Of a stretch of DNA of 64,000 nucleotides, positions 53,665 to 62,484 are shown piece after piece (position 1 is the first letter of the stretch; every line of letters starts with the position of its first letter). Origin of the DNA: Phycisphaerae bacterium (GTDB lineage Bacteria > Planctomycetota > Phycisphaerae > Phycisphaerales > SM1A02). The notes beneath the pieces are model-generated. The model ran no database searches. It worked only from the letters and a program-made list of their open reading frames with translations, and was not told the DNA's origin. The stretch is from assembly GCA_002717655.1 (NCBI GenBank), contig PBAY01000051.1, forward strand, positions 1 to 64,000. Reading direction: 5' to 3'. The translations under genes were made by a program, and so were the position numbers.

Positions 53665-53688
53665 ATGGGCATCTGGAGTCCTTCTTGA
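53665..53688 (+). other. Seven-codon leader frame overlapping the next start codon
   Basis: AAGGAG (53654-53659) lies 5 nt before ATG 53665, which reads M-G-I-W-S-P-S then TGA. That stop (53686-53688) overlaps the TTG start (53685) of the large propeller gene. It may serve translational coupling, or be chance. Confidence 0.35.
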
Positions 53689-56600
53689 GCATCCATCGAT
53701 ACATTCTCACACTCATCGGGGGGGGCATGGCCGCTGCAACAGCCTGTCTGGCTCAGGCACCGCCTCCCAATCCCGTCTTTGTCAATGACTCGACGGAAGC
53801 TGCACGCTTGCTGGCCAAAGCCGAACAATTGGGCCGATCGAACCCCGGGGAAAGCGTTCGATTGATTCAGGAAGTCCTGAATGAATACCCTCAAACCTTG
53901 ATCCCGCATCCGACCGAGAGTGGTCGATTCGACTCCAGCAGAGACATGGCCCTCGGGATGCTCCTGAACGATCGTTCTCTTCTGAGACGCTACCAACAGA
54001 CTCAGGCTGGTGAATCCAGGAAGCTGCTCAAGGATGGACGACTGATGGAGCTGGCGCAGAGCAGATCCCTGACCAGATCAGGTCTGGAAGCCCTGCTGCT
54101 CCTCGGTCAGGAACATCTTGAACAAGGCCACTTCGCCGTTGCCTCCATCTGGCTGCAGGAAGCACTGGACCATCCTCAGCTTCAGACAGAGGACCGGCAT
54201 GCCGCGCTGCTGATGCTTGGCCTTTCCTCGCACAGCCAGAACGACAAGGATGGATTCGACCGTTACCGAAACCTGCTGCAGAAGGATCAGGAGAATCCAG
54301 AAACATGGCTGCTCGCGATGGATCGATGGACGAACGACGATCCTCCGAAGATCTCAAGAGGTCAGGGCGCATTTGATCGAGGCGACATGCCGGCAGGAGA
54401 ACTGCTGAGTCCCGCGCTCTGGTCCACCCGGTTTGACCGATCACCTGCAACCATCAACAGCACCTTTGAACTGGCAAGGGAAGACATGGAAGCCGACCTG
54501 AACTCAGGTCGGCTGACCGCCATCTTTCCCGTGGTCCATGAACAATCGATCATCATCAACGAGGGCGCGGATCTGGTTCGAATGGATCTGCTCACCGGCA
54601 TGGAGCATTGGCGAACACCCCTGCTTCCCTTGATTGAACGAGCCGGTCGGATTGGTGATCCGATCGGACCCACGGCAATCGCGTTTGAAGATGAGGATGT
54701 CATTGCCTGGATCGGATACAGCCTGGAGGGTGGCACATCCGAAGTCGAACAGATGGTCTGCCTCGATGCTGAAACAGGCCTTGAACGATGGCGCTACGAT
54801 CTGGACCAGACTCCTGGTATTGAAAATCCGGAGACGCTGTATCCAACGGGACCACCCGTGATACATGAGGATCGCGTTTTCGTCATTGCACGGCGTGAAA
54901 GTCGGCAGGGCCTCAAGAGCTGCTACCTGCTTGCGCTGGATCGGGAACATGGAACACCGCTGTATCTGACCTACATCGCATCAACAGGCAGCCAGTACCG
55001 GGATGGCAGTCTTCGACCACTTACCAAGCCCGTCATCGACGGCAGGAACATTCTTGTCTCCACTTCCATTGGTGCCATTGCCTCAATCAATGTCGCAACT
55101 GGAAATCTGAACTGGGTACAACGAATGGACACCCCGGTCAGTGGAACGCGAGCCCTGAATCGCATCCGGCCATATGACCTGCATTACCCCGTCATCATCG
55201 GTGATGAAATCATTTCCTTGAGCCCCGACTACAGGCGGATCGTGCGACTTGATCGCAACACGGGTGCTCGAATCGAAACAATGGAAATCGATGGTCGCAC
55301 CGAATGGAACGATGTTCGATATCTCCTGACCGATGGAGAACGTGTCATCTCCGTCGGCTCCATGATCATGAGCATGGATCCCGACGCGCTCTCCCATCCA
55401 ATCTGGACCAATTCGCCTCGAGCCATGGGCGAAGGCCAGGGGCAGCCACTTGCGGGACGAGTGCACCTCGCCGGCGACCGACTCTATGTTCCGACAGGCA
55501 AGAGCATCGCTGAGATCGACATCTCCACCGGTGACACGATCCGACGTCTTCCCGTGGCGATTTCAGCAATCCCCGTCGTATCCGATCAACATCTGCTCAT
55601 CAGCGAGCCCGAGGGGTTGTCACTTCACGCCAATCCCGGCATATCGGATCAACTCGAGTCACGACTCCTCGACAACAACCAGCACTTCGGTACGCATCTG
55701 ACCCTGCTTCGGATTGCTGCTCGTACCAATGATCGACCTGAACTTCTTTCTCGCTCAGACATCCTGCTTAATCTTCTTGAAACTTCGAATGAAAAGCAGG
55801 CTTCACTGGAACTTGCCCGACGAAAGAGCATCCTTGATGAGATCCTGTCGACACTCGACCCCGATGAACTGGTCTCCGATCAGGATCACCGTTCCGTCGC
55901 CCGGGTCGTCAACAGGCTCACCAATTCAACTCCGCTGTCAGCCTCGGCAGCTCTGACGATCGGAGACTGGCTGGCAAAGTCTCAGGTTGATGAAGCCGTG
56001 GACTACTGGAATCGAATCGAAATGGATCCGGAAACTGCACGTCTCCTCCATCAGGAAGGTGACGTACTGGCTCCTGCTGCACATTGGGCGCGAACACGAT
56101 TGAATTCGATCGCTTCGGAATACCCACAACTGGCCCAGAGAAGACCGTGGATCACGATCCCGGACAACGAGCCGTGGTCACGACAGGTCGCCACGCTGGC
56201 GAAGAATATCCGACAGCACCACGATCAGAATCGCATCGGGCAGGCAACACTGGACATGCTCGAACGTTCAATCAAGGAGGATCATGCAGCCGATGGGCTT
56301 GCGATTCTCGACCTCTGGTCAGAACTTTCCGAATCCAACGCAACGCTTCCGGACGGCCGAAGTCATGACCAATGGCGAACCCGTCTGATACAGGCTGTCA
56401 GGCCTGAAGTTCCTCGAACCGATCAGATCGGGGGACGCGCACGACAATGGAGCGGAGAATTGATACTCCCTCTGGACCGAGGTCGGCATCTTGCTCGAAA
56501 GCAACGGTCCTTCCTGCGATCAGAGGACGAACGACTTTCGTTCCATGAAGCTCCCAACTACGACGTGAAGTGGTCCGCCTACTTTCCACATCGCGATGCT

Positions 56601-57764
56601 TCGATTGTCCATCAAGACAATGAAACGATGGTTCTTGCACTGGAGCAGCTCGGCAAACCTGCTCGACTGATTTCACTACTTGTTGATTCCGGCGACGTCG
56701 TCTGGGACTACGAGATTCCGACCGATCTGTTCTTGAGCAAAACTGAAACGGAAGAGAATCAAAATGATCTCCGTAACGATAGTCAGGTTGCCATCATTCC
56801 AATGGGATTGAAGACCATTCTGGTCCAGGCGACTGGCCGGATGATTGCGGTTGATGCACGTGAACCAGGCGTGGCGTGGGAATCCCACCTGCCCGCCTAC
56901 TCCTATCAATTCGTCTCACCATGGCAACATGGAATCGCAGCGATTGGTTACCCGTACATCCAGGCGAACCCTGACAACATCTGGGATGAAGCCGTCGAAG
57001 AGGCTTCCATGCCGGCACGCCCCATCCTCACCTGGGTTGATGCCGAAACCGGTGAGATCACGACGCAGGAGATTCCGCCGGAAGCAGGCGATGCGAGATG
57101 GATCCAGACCAATGCACTGGGAGACCTGGTCATCGGTGGAGATACCGGTGTCTCACTGTTCCGCTCTCCACACGAGGGGGTCGCGTGGATTTCACGAGGC
57201 TGGCCATTGCAGGCCCATCGATCACGCGACGAAGCAACCGTGACCGCGAGGGCGCTTCTGGTTCATGACATGACCAACAAGCCTCATGTCTTTTCACTTG
57301 AAACCGGAAAGCGACTCTCTCCATCGGATCATCCGGGACTCATCAATCGCAACAGCCTGCCAAGAATTACAGCTTCGGGAGATCGCATCTGGATTCGATA
57401 CGACACTGATTTCATCATTCGAAACGCTGCTGGCGACATCATCGGATCGAACGTGGAAAGCCAACTGCTGGGAAACAGTCTGGTTGCCATGGCACCGTTT
57501 TCGGATGGAATGGTTCTTCTGACACAGACCAGATCACAGTACCCATTCCGAGGAAGCAGCGGCTTCGCTGCCAGAAACCAAGGGCATCAGATCCAGGTTC
57601 TGTCTACCGATGGGCAGATGCAGGACCTGCTGGATCTCTTCGAACTTTCATCCAAGGTGACGCAGGCCATGCCTCTTGAAGGCGCCCTGCTGCTTGCGAC
57701 TGATGACGAGATCGTAACCACGGCCCTGCCACCACGGATCGGGGAAGATGCCGGCAACTTCTAG
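53685..57764 (+). CDS. Very large exported PQQ-like beta-propeller protein (BamB-like repeats)
   Basis: 1359 residues from a TTG at 53685 with GGAG 6 nt upstream, giving a signal peptide (ending LAQA). Residues about 30-200 are TPR/helical in character. Two sets of PQQ/BamB-type propeller blades follow: about 280-660 (ADLVRMDLLTGMEHWR, VCLDAETGLERWRYD, LYVPTGKSIAEIDISTG) and about 960-1300 (VDAREPGVAWESHLPAYSYQ, LTWVDAETGEI). A helical linker separates them. BamB is normally about 400 residues, so this is a much larger protein with duplicated propellers. It is probably periplasmic; an alcohol-dehydrogenase role is not supported because no PQQ-binding residues could be identified. Confidence 0.75.
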   Translation: MSIHRYILTLIGGGMAAATACLAQAPPPNPVFVNDSTEAARLLAKAEQLGRSNPGESVRLIQEVLNEYPQTLIPHPTESGRFDSSRDMALGMLLNDRSLLRRYQQTQAGESRKLLKDGRLMELAQSRSLTRSGLEALLLLGQEHLEQGHFAVASIWLQEALDHPQLQTEDRHAALLMLGLSSHSQNDKDGFDRYRNLLQKDQENPETWLLAMDRWTNDDPPKISRGQGAFDRGDMPAGELLSPALWSTRFDRSPATINSTFELAREDMEADLNSGRLTAIFPVVHEQSIIINEGADLVRMDLLTGMEHWRTPLLPLIERAGRIGDPIGPTAIAFEDEDVIAWIGYSLEGGTSEVEQMVCLDAETGLERWRYDLDQTPGIENPETLYPTGPPVIHEDRVFVIARRESRQGLKSCYLLALDREHGTPLYLTYIASTGSQYRDGSLRPLTKPVIDGRNILVSTSIGAIASINVATGNLNWVQRMDTPVSGTRALNRIRPYDLHYPVIIGDEIISLSPDYRRIVRLDRNTGARIETMEIDGRTEWNDVRYLLTDGERVISVGSMIMSMDPDALSHPIWTNSPRAMGEGQGQPLAGRVHLAGDRLYVPTGKSIAEIDISTGDTIRRLPVAISAIPVVSDQHLLISEPEGLSLHANPGISDQLESRLLDNNQHFGTHLTLLRIAARTNDRPELLSRSDILLNLLETSNEKQASLELARRKSILDEILSTLDPDELVSDQDHRSVARVVNRLTNSTPLSASAALTIGDWLAKSQVDEAVDYWNRIEMDPETARLLHQEGDVLAPAAHWARTRLNSIASEYPQLAQRRPWITIPDNEPWSRQVATLAKNIRQHHDQNRIGQATLDMLERSIKEDHAADGLAILDLWSELSESNATLPDGRSHDQWRTRLIQAVRPEVPRTDQIGGRARQWSGELILPLDRGRHLARKQRSFLRSEDERLSFHEAPNYDVKWSAYFPHRDASIVHQDNETMVLALEQLGKPARLISLLVDSGDVVWDYEIPTDLFLSKTETEENQNDLRNDSQVAIIPMGLKTILVQATGRMIAVDAREPGVAWESHLPAYSYQFVSPWQHGIAAIGYPYIQANPDNIWDEAVEEASMPARPILTWVDAETGEITTQEIPPEAGDARWIQTNALGDLVIGGDTGVSLFRSPHEGVAWISRGWPLQAHRSRDEATVTARALLVHDMTNKPHVFSLETGKRLSPSDHPGLINRNSLPRITASGDRIWIRYDTDFIIRNAAGDIIGSNVESQLLGNSLVAMAPFSDGMVLLTQTRSQYPFRGSSGFAARNQGHQIQVLSTDGQMQDLLDLFELSSKVTQAMPLEGALLLATDDEIVTTALPPRIGEDAGNF

Positions 57765-57777
57765 GTCGATGCGAATG

Positions 57778-58620
57778 CTAACTCTGTTCAGCGACAGCAG
57801 CTGAGCCGGTCCACTTGTCATCCTGTCGAATGGACTCTCTTGCGCGGCCATGAGTGCCCAGTGCCGCATCGGTCATGGCTTTGCAGACGGCTGCAATCGC
57901 AGGCATGCTCTCGTAGGCCGAGCGGATCGCCTCGATGCTTTCCGCCATGCTTCCGTTGTCCCGGAACAACTTGCGGAAGGTTTCCTTCATCGCATCAACA
58001 TGCTCGGATGGGAAACCTCTTCGACTCATGCCGACGACATTGACTGCTCGAACTTCCGCAGGATGACCTTCCACGATCATGTAGGGAGGAACATCACGTG
58101 AAACACGAGCCATGCCTCCAACAAAGGCTGATTCGCCGATCGTGACATAGTGATGGATCCCGGCTCCACCGCCTATTCCAGCAGCATCTTCAATGACCAC
58201 ATGCCCGGCAATCATGACCTGATTCGCGATGACGGTGGAATTACCGATGATGCAATCATGTGCGATATGACACCCGACCATGATCAGGTTGTCGTCGCCC
58301 AGAGATGTGACGCCGCCACCATTGCCGGTACCCCGATGAATCGTGACATGTTCACGGATCTCATTACCGTCACCAATGATGCATTCCGTCCGCTCGCCCT
58401 CGAACTTCTTGTCCTGAGGATCTGCGCCGATCACGGCAAAGGGGTAGAACATGTTGTTCTTGCCGATTCTGCTGAGACATTGCACGGTCACATGATTCTG
58501 CAGGGTTGTCCCCTCGCCGATTTCAACATCTGGCCCGATCACGCAATAGGGACCGATGACCGCACCATCATGAATGCTTGCTGTTGGATCAACGATTGCT
58601 GTTTCGTGAATCATGGCCAT
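57778..58620 (-). CDS. lpxA: Acyl-[ACP]-UDP-N-acetylglucosamine O-acyltransferase LpxA
   Basis: 280 residues from the ATG at 58620, chosen because AGGA lies 8 nt upstream and MAMIHETAIVDP is the family opening; the frame is open back to 58677 inside the upstream gene. Left-handed beta-helix hexapeptides run through most of the protein; GNEIREHVTIHRGT carries the catalytic His, and HIAHDCIIGN follows. LpxA performs the first step of lipid A synthesis. It is the last gene of the envelope operon and ends 13 nt from the convergent propeller gene. Confidence 0.93.
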   Translation of the reverse strand: MAMIHETAIVDPTASIHDGAVIGPYCVIGPDVEIGEGTTLQNHVTVQCLSRIGKNNMFYPFAVIGADPQDKKFEGERTECIIGDGNEIREHVTIHRGTGNGGGVTSLGDDNLIMVGCHIAHDCIIGNSTVIANQVMIAGHVVIEDAAGIGGGAGIHHYVTIGESAFVGGMARVSRDVPPYMIVEGHPAEVRAVNVVGMSRRGFPSEHVDAMKETFRKLFRDNGSMAESIEAIRSAYESMPAIAAVCKAMTDAALGTHGRARESIRQDDKWTGSAAVAEQS

Positions 58621-58660
58621 CTGCGTGTTCCTGATATCCATTGATTGGACATCGTACTCC

Positions 58661-60019
58661 TCAAGATTGTTCCGCATCCACCATCATGAAGCGGATCGCG
58701 GCCTCGGCGGCCAATTGGCTTCCGACAAACGCCTGACACTGAATCGAAGCAGTCCGAGCACTCGCCCGTACGGTTTCCGCTTCAAGCACGAGCTGATCTC
58801 CAGGGGTGACTGGATGACGAAGCTTGACCTTGTCGAGGCTCAACAGAACGGCAATCTTGCCCGCATGCTCGAGTTTCTGACTCAGCAGCAGACCTCCGAG
58901 CTGGGCCATCGCCTCGACAATGAGAACACCTGGCATGATCGGCGTGCTGGGATAATGCCCGCCGAAGAATGGCTCGTTGATCGTGACGTTCTTGACGCCA
59001 ATTGCGCGTCGATGACCCTCTACTTCTATGACTCGGTCAACGAGAAGCATTGGATATCGATGTGGCATGATCTGCTGGATCGCCCGAATGTCCATCACGC
59101 GGCCATCTCTCAGCATGTCCTGGCGACGCCGAGCCTCCGCCTGCTCGCGGATCTTGGTGCACATCTTTCGATTCAAGTCATGTCCTGAACGTGATGCAAC
59201 GAACCGGCCATGAACTGGGCCGCCAAGCAGATAGAGATCACCGATCATGTCAAGAATCTTGTGCCGAGCAGGTTCATTGTCGAACCGGTAGGCATTCTCG
59301 ATCGGGCCGTCATCGCCAATGACAAGAACATCCTTGGGAGTCAGATGGCGGCAAAGCCCCTTTTCCCAGAGTCCCTGTGCCTCTTCCTTCAAACTGTAGG
59401 TGCGAGCCTCGGCAAGTTCAGAAAGATACTGATCCGTATTCAACACGAATCCCTGGGACTGTCTTGCAATTCGATGCTCTGCCGTTCCATAGTCAAGCTC
59501 ATAGATGACTCTGAAATCATCATGTCGACTCGGGAATGCAGCCAGCATCGAGCCGCCCTCCTCCAGAATGATCGGCTCCGTGACTTCGTAGATCAGACGC
59601 GAAGCATCCTGCTGTTGTGTTCCAGCAGCCTGAATGGCATCAACGAAGGGAATGGCACTGCCGTCACCAAGGGGGACTTCAGGACCATTGAGTCGAACTA
59701 GAGCGTTGTCGATGCCAAGGCCCGCAAGCGCCGACATGAAGTGCTCGACGGTGTCGATGGTGTTCGATCCGCTCTTGAGCGTCGTGCGTCTGGCACGGTC
59801 CACGGCATGATCGATCAAGGCGGGAATCCGCACGGGCGGATCCAGATCCACTCGCTCGAAGACGATTCCATGATCCGCCGGAGCTGGCTCGATGACCAGC
59901 TCAGCCTCCTCGCCGTAGAGCAATCCAGGACCACGAACCAACGCGGGCTTCGCAATGGTGTGCTGAAGTCCGGTCGTCGATGCTTCGTCCTGCAGGATCT
60001 CTTCTGCCTCTTGGATCAT
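58661..60019 (-). CDS. lpxC-fabZ: Bifunctional LpxC-FabZ (UDP-3-O-acyl-GlcNAc deacetylase / 3-hydroxyacyl-ACP dehydratase)
   Basis: 452 residues with two enzymes in one chain. LpxC (about 20-300): zinc ligands His93 (TVEHFMSALAGLGIDN), His253 and Asp257 (ARHKILDMIGD), with His280 near its end. FabZ (about 305-450): MPHRYPMLLVDRV, then His355 in GHYPSTP and Glu369 in VEAMAQL, the FabZ catalytic pair 14 residues apart. The first deacetylates the lipid A precursor; the second dehydrates acyl chains and competes for the same hydroxyacyl-ACP. This fusion is known from Bacteroidetes and some other lineages. GGAG precedes the ATG. Confidence 0.95.
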   Translation of the reverse strand: MIQEAEEILQDEASTTGLQHTIAKPALVRGPGLLYGEEAELVIEPAPADHGIVFERVDLDPPVRIPALIDHAVDRARRTTLKSGSNTIDTVEHFMSALAGLGIDNALVRLNGPEVPLGDGSAIPFVDAIQAAGTQQQDASRLIYEVTEPIILEEGGSMLAAFPSRHDDFRVIYELDYGTAEHRIARQSQGFVLNTDQYLSELAEARTYSLKEEAQGLWEKGLCRHLTPKDVLVIGDDGPIENAYRFDNEPARHKILDMIGDLYLLGGPVHGRFVASRSGHDLNRKMCTKIREQAEARRRQDMLRDGRVMDIRAIQQIMPHRYPMLLVDRVIEVEGHRRAIGVKNVTINEPFFGGHYPSTPIMPGVLIVEAMAQLGGLLLSQKLEHAGKIAVLLSLDKVKLRHPVTPGDQLVLEAETVRASARTASIQCQAFVGSQLAAEAAIRFMMVDAEQS

Positions 60020-60069
60020 GAGGGACTCCGCATGGCTTCACGCCACGCATTTCCGGCATATCAGAGCTG

Positions 60070-61119
60070 TCAACGCTTCCGACGACTCTGCTGAGCCAGA
60101 TATTCAGGCAGTTTACGCAGGGCTGAGACCTGACGCAAAGCTTCCTTGGCTGGTTGTGCCGGAATGCCCGCTACGACCTCGCCAGCGGCGACATTCTTCA
60201 TCACTCCCGCCTTGGCCCCGATCCGAGCCCCATCACCAACCACGACATGTTCCACCAGCCCGGCATGGGCGCCGATCTGGACGCCGTCTCCAATCACGGC
60301 CGAACCGGCAATGCCTGCCTGACCTGCAATCACGGTTGACCGACCAATCTTCACGTTGTGTGCCACCATCACGAGATTGTCCAGCTTGGAATTGTCACCG
60401 ATGCTTGTCACACCGAATTTGGCCCGATCGACACACGTGCCGGCTCCCAGCTCGACGTCATCCCCGATGGTGACCGTGCCGAGATGAGGAACCTTGAGCA
60501 GCTTCCCGAGCTCCGGATCCGGCCGGTAGCCGAAGCCATCAGCACCAATGACCACACTGGGATGGAATCGACATCCTCGACCGACGGTGCAGCCTCGCTC
60601 AATGACCACGTTCGCATGAAGAACTGTTCCTGCTCCGATGGTCACATCTGCACCAAGACGAACACCGGCAGCCAGCACTACCTGGTCCCCCAGGGCCGAC
60701 CCTGCACCGATGCTGACATGCGGACCAACAGTCACCTGCTGACCCAACTCGACCGTTGGATCGATGACCGCCGAGGGGTGTATGCCGGGCTCGTGGATTT
60801 CCGCCTGAGCCTTGCCGAATTCCTGCAGGAGTTCGAGCATTGCCAGTTCCGCATTGTCGACCTTGATGATTGCGCGAACAGCAGGATCGAATTCACCGAC
60901 TTCCACACCACGCGTCACAAGCGCCGCGCCCGCAACGACCTCTGGCCATCGCTGGGCCCAGCGAGCCGCATGCAGGAACGTCATCTCGGAACCAGTAGCC
61001 TCATCAAGACTGTTGAGCCCGGTGATCTCCAGTTGCCCATGCCCCTGAATCTCACCACCGACGAACTCGGCAATGTCAGCAACAGTTGAGCCGGCGCCAA
61101 TCCGAGCCGCCACACTCAC
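60070..61119 (-). CDS. lpxD: UDP-3-O-acylglucosamine N-acyltransferase LpxD
   Basis: 349 residues from a GTG at 61119. The N-terminal domain (ITGLNSLDEATGSEMTFLHAARWA) binds the nucleotide-sugar, and a left-handed beta-helix follows with FHPSVVIGADGFGYRP and a His-bearing VMVAHNVKIG segment (catalytic). LpxD adds the second acyl chain in lipid A synthesis. It starts 3 nt after the first skp-like gene. A basic tail (QQSRRKR) ends it. Confidence 0.94.
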   Translation of the reverse strand: MSVAARIGAGSTVADIAEFVGGEIQGHGQLEITGLNSLDEATGSEMTFLHAARWAQRWPEVVAGAALVTRGVEVGEFDPAVRAIIKVDNAELAMLELLQEFGKAQAEIHEPGIHPSAVIDPTVELGQQVTVGPHVSIGAGSALGDQVVLAAGVRLGADVTIGAGTVLHANVVIERGCTVGRGCRFHPSVVIGADGFGYRPDPELGKLLKVPHLGTVTIGDDVELGAGTCVDRAKFGVTSIGDNSKLDNLVMVAHNVKIGRSTVIAGQAGIAGSAVIGDGVQIGAHAGLVEHVVVGDGARIGAKAGVMKNVAAGEVVAGIPAQPAKEALRQVSALRKLPEYLAQQSRRKR

Positions 61120-61122
61120 GAT

Positions 61123-61743
61123 TCAGGAACCTCTTGCACGGTAGGCATTGTTCATTTCAGCGATCAATGCTTCCGTGATATCCATCTGCACGCGTGCAAA
61201 GAGAACGCGTCGGCTTGAAATCTGCGACAGGATGTCCTGTGAGTCCTCCGGGATCGGGACGACCGAGTCGTCGACCAGTACCAGGTCATACCCTCGCTCA
61301 TCAGCAATCGCCTTGGCGGAAGCCTTGATCTGTTCATAGATGCGACGGATCTGGGTGTCATTGAATTCCATGCTGCGAGCCTGATGCATGGCGACATAGG
61401 CCTGAAACTCGAGTGCTTTGATCTCGTACTTCCGCTGAGCATCCTTGAACTTCTCCGAGCCAACCGGATAGTCCTCGGTATCCGCGAAGAGACCCTCGAC
61501 CTCTTCCTTGCGACGTTCCGCCTCATCTTCAAGCTTGGCGCCCAGCTCCATGAGCTGACTTTCAACGGCCAGCCATTCCTCAAGACCGTTGAAGGTCTTC
61601 TCAAGATTGACCACCGCCACAGCCGTCTTCTCAGCAGGTGCCGCCTGATTTGCTTCCGTTGCCTGATTGCCGACAAGCGAAATCGTCAGTGCCAGAGCCA
61701 GTGCGGCAAAGGCAAATCTTCCAAAATGGTTCTTCTCATTCAT
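61123..61743 (-). CDS. skp: Periplasmic chaperone Skp/OmpH-like (copy 1)
   Basis: 206 residues from the ATG at 61743, where GGAGA precedes the start and a signal peptide begins (MNEKNHFGRFAFAALALALTI...). A long coiled-coil (about 50-150) is the Skp/OmpH tentacle, preceded by VAVVNLEKTFN and followed by LVLVDDSVVPIP and a beta-strand end. It would hold outer-membrane proteins in transit between Sec and BamA. It is adjacent to a second copy and to lpxD. Confidence 0.87.
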   Translation of the reverse strand: MNEKNHFGRFAFAALALALTISLVGNQATEANQAAPAEKTAVAVVNLEKTFNGLEEWLAVESQLMELGAKLEDEAERRKEEVEGLFADTEDYPVGSEKFKDAQRKYEIKALEFQAYVAMHQARSMEFNDTQIRRIYEQIKASAKAIADERGYDLVLVDDSVVPIPEDSQDILSQISSRRVLFARVQMDITEALIAEMNNAYRARGS

Positions 61744-61816
61744 TCGTGTTCTCCGTTCCCGGCAAAGCAGGTGGTCGATGTACTGGATCCTGAAGCAGGA
61801 CCAGACGTAATCCGAC

Positions 61817-62449
61817 TCAACGTGCCCCTTGTGCGGCGGCATAGGTGTTGTTCATGCGAACAATAAGTTGCTCGGTGATATCGATGGTAGGCGCCGCATA
61901 GATGATGCGACGTGTACTGATCTGCTGACGAACCTGCATTTCTCGTGCAACATTGCTCTCATAGATGGTCTGGACCGTACGGTTGGCATCATTGATGAGG
62001 ACCAGATCGATTCGCTCAACCACGGCGAGTTCGCCTACGGCCTGGGTGATCTTTCTGTAGAGATCCTGAAGTAGCAGAGATTTCTCGATATCAAGCTGCT
62101 GCTGGATATAGTTCCGCCATGCCGCGACCTGGACGAGATGGAGATCCAGCTCTTCTTCAATGGCTTCACGCTCTGCCGGATCCACGACATCAGCCAGCTC
62201 CGCCTGAATTTCCTCGATCTTCCGGATGCGTTCGTTGTTCTCAGCCTCGATGTCCTGCGTACGAGCCATCAGGCCGGCTTGAGCATCGACACGCTCTGAA
62301 AGCCCTTCGCGGACACGGTTGATGTCAAGTGTGGCGACAATGGTGGGCGAAGCCACTCGACGGGCAGCAGAGGCCGTCAGGGAGAGACCCAGAGAGGCCA
62401 CGGTGATGACGAGGCAGACGATGACGAAGAGTCGTTGACGTGTAGTCAT
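61817..62449 (-). CDS. Periplasmic chaperone Skp/OmpH-like (copy 2)
   Basis: 210 residues from the ATG at 62449 (GGGAG about 11 nt upstream). A signal peptide (to about 30) is followed by IVATLDINRVREGLSERVDAQAG and a coiled-coil rich in Glu/Arg (about 60-125), then VVERIDLVLINDANRTVQTI. It is a diverged neighbour of copy 1: similar layout, modest identity. It lies 35 nt after bamA. The two copies may form mixed trimers or serve different clients (inference). Confidence 0.85.
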   Translation of the reverse strand: MTTRQRLFVIVCLVITVASLGLSLTASAARRVASPTIVATLDINRVREGLSERVDAQAGLMARTQDIEAENNERIRKIEEIQAELADVVDPAEREAIEEELDLHLVQVAAWRNYIQQQLDIEKSLLLQDLYRKITQAVGELAVVERIDLVLINDANRTVQTIYESNVAREMQVRQQISTRRIIYAAPTIDITEQLIVRMNNTYAAAQGAR

Positions 62450-62484
62450 GATTTGGATTTCTCCCGAACGCGTTGAACAAGACA

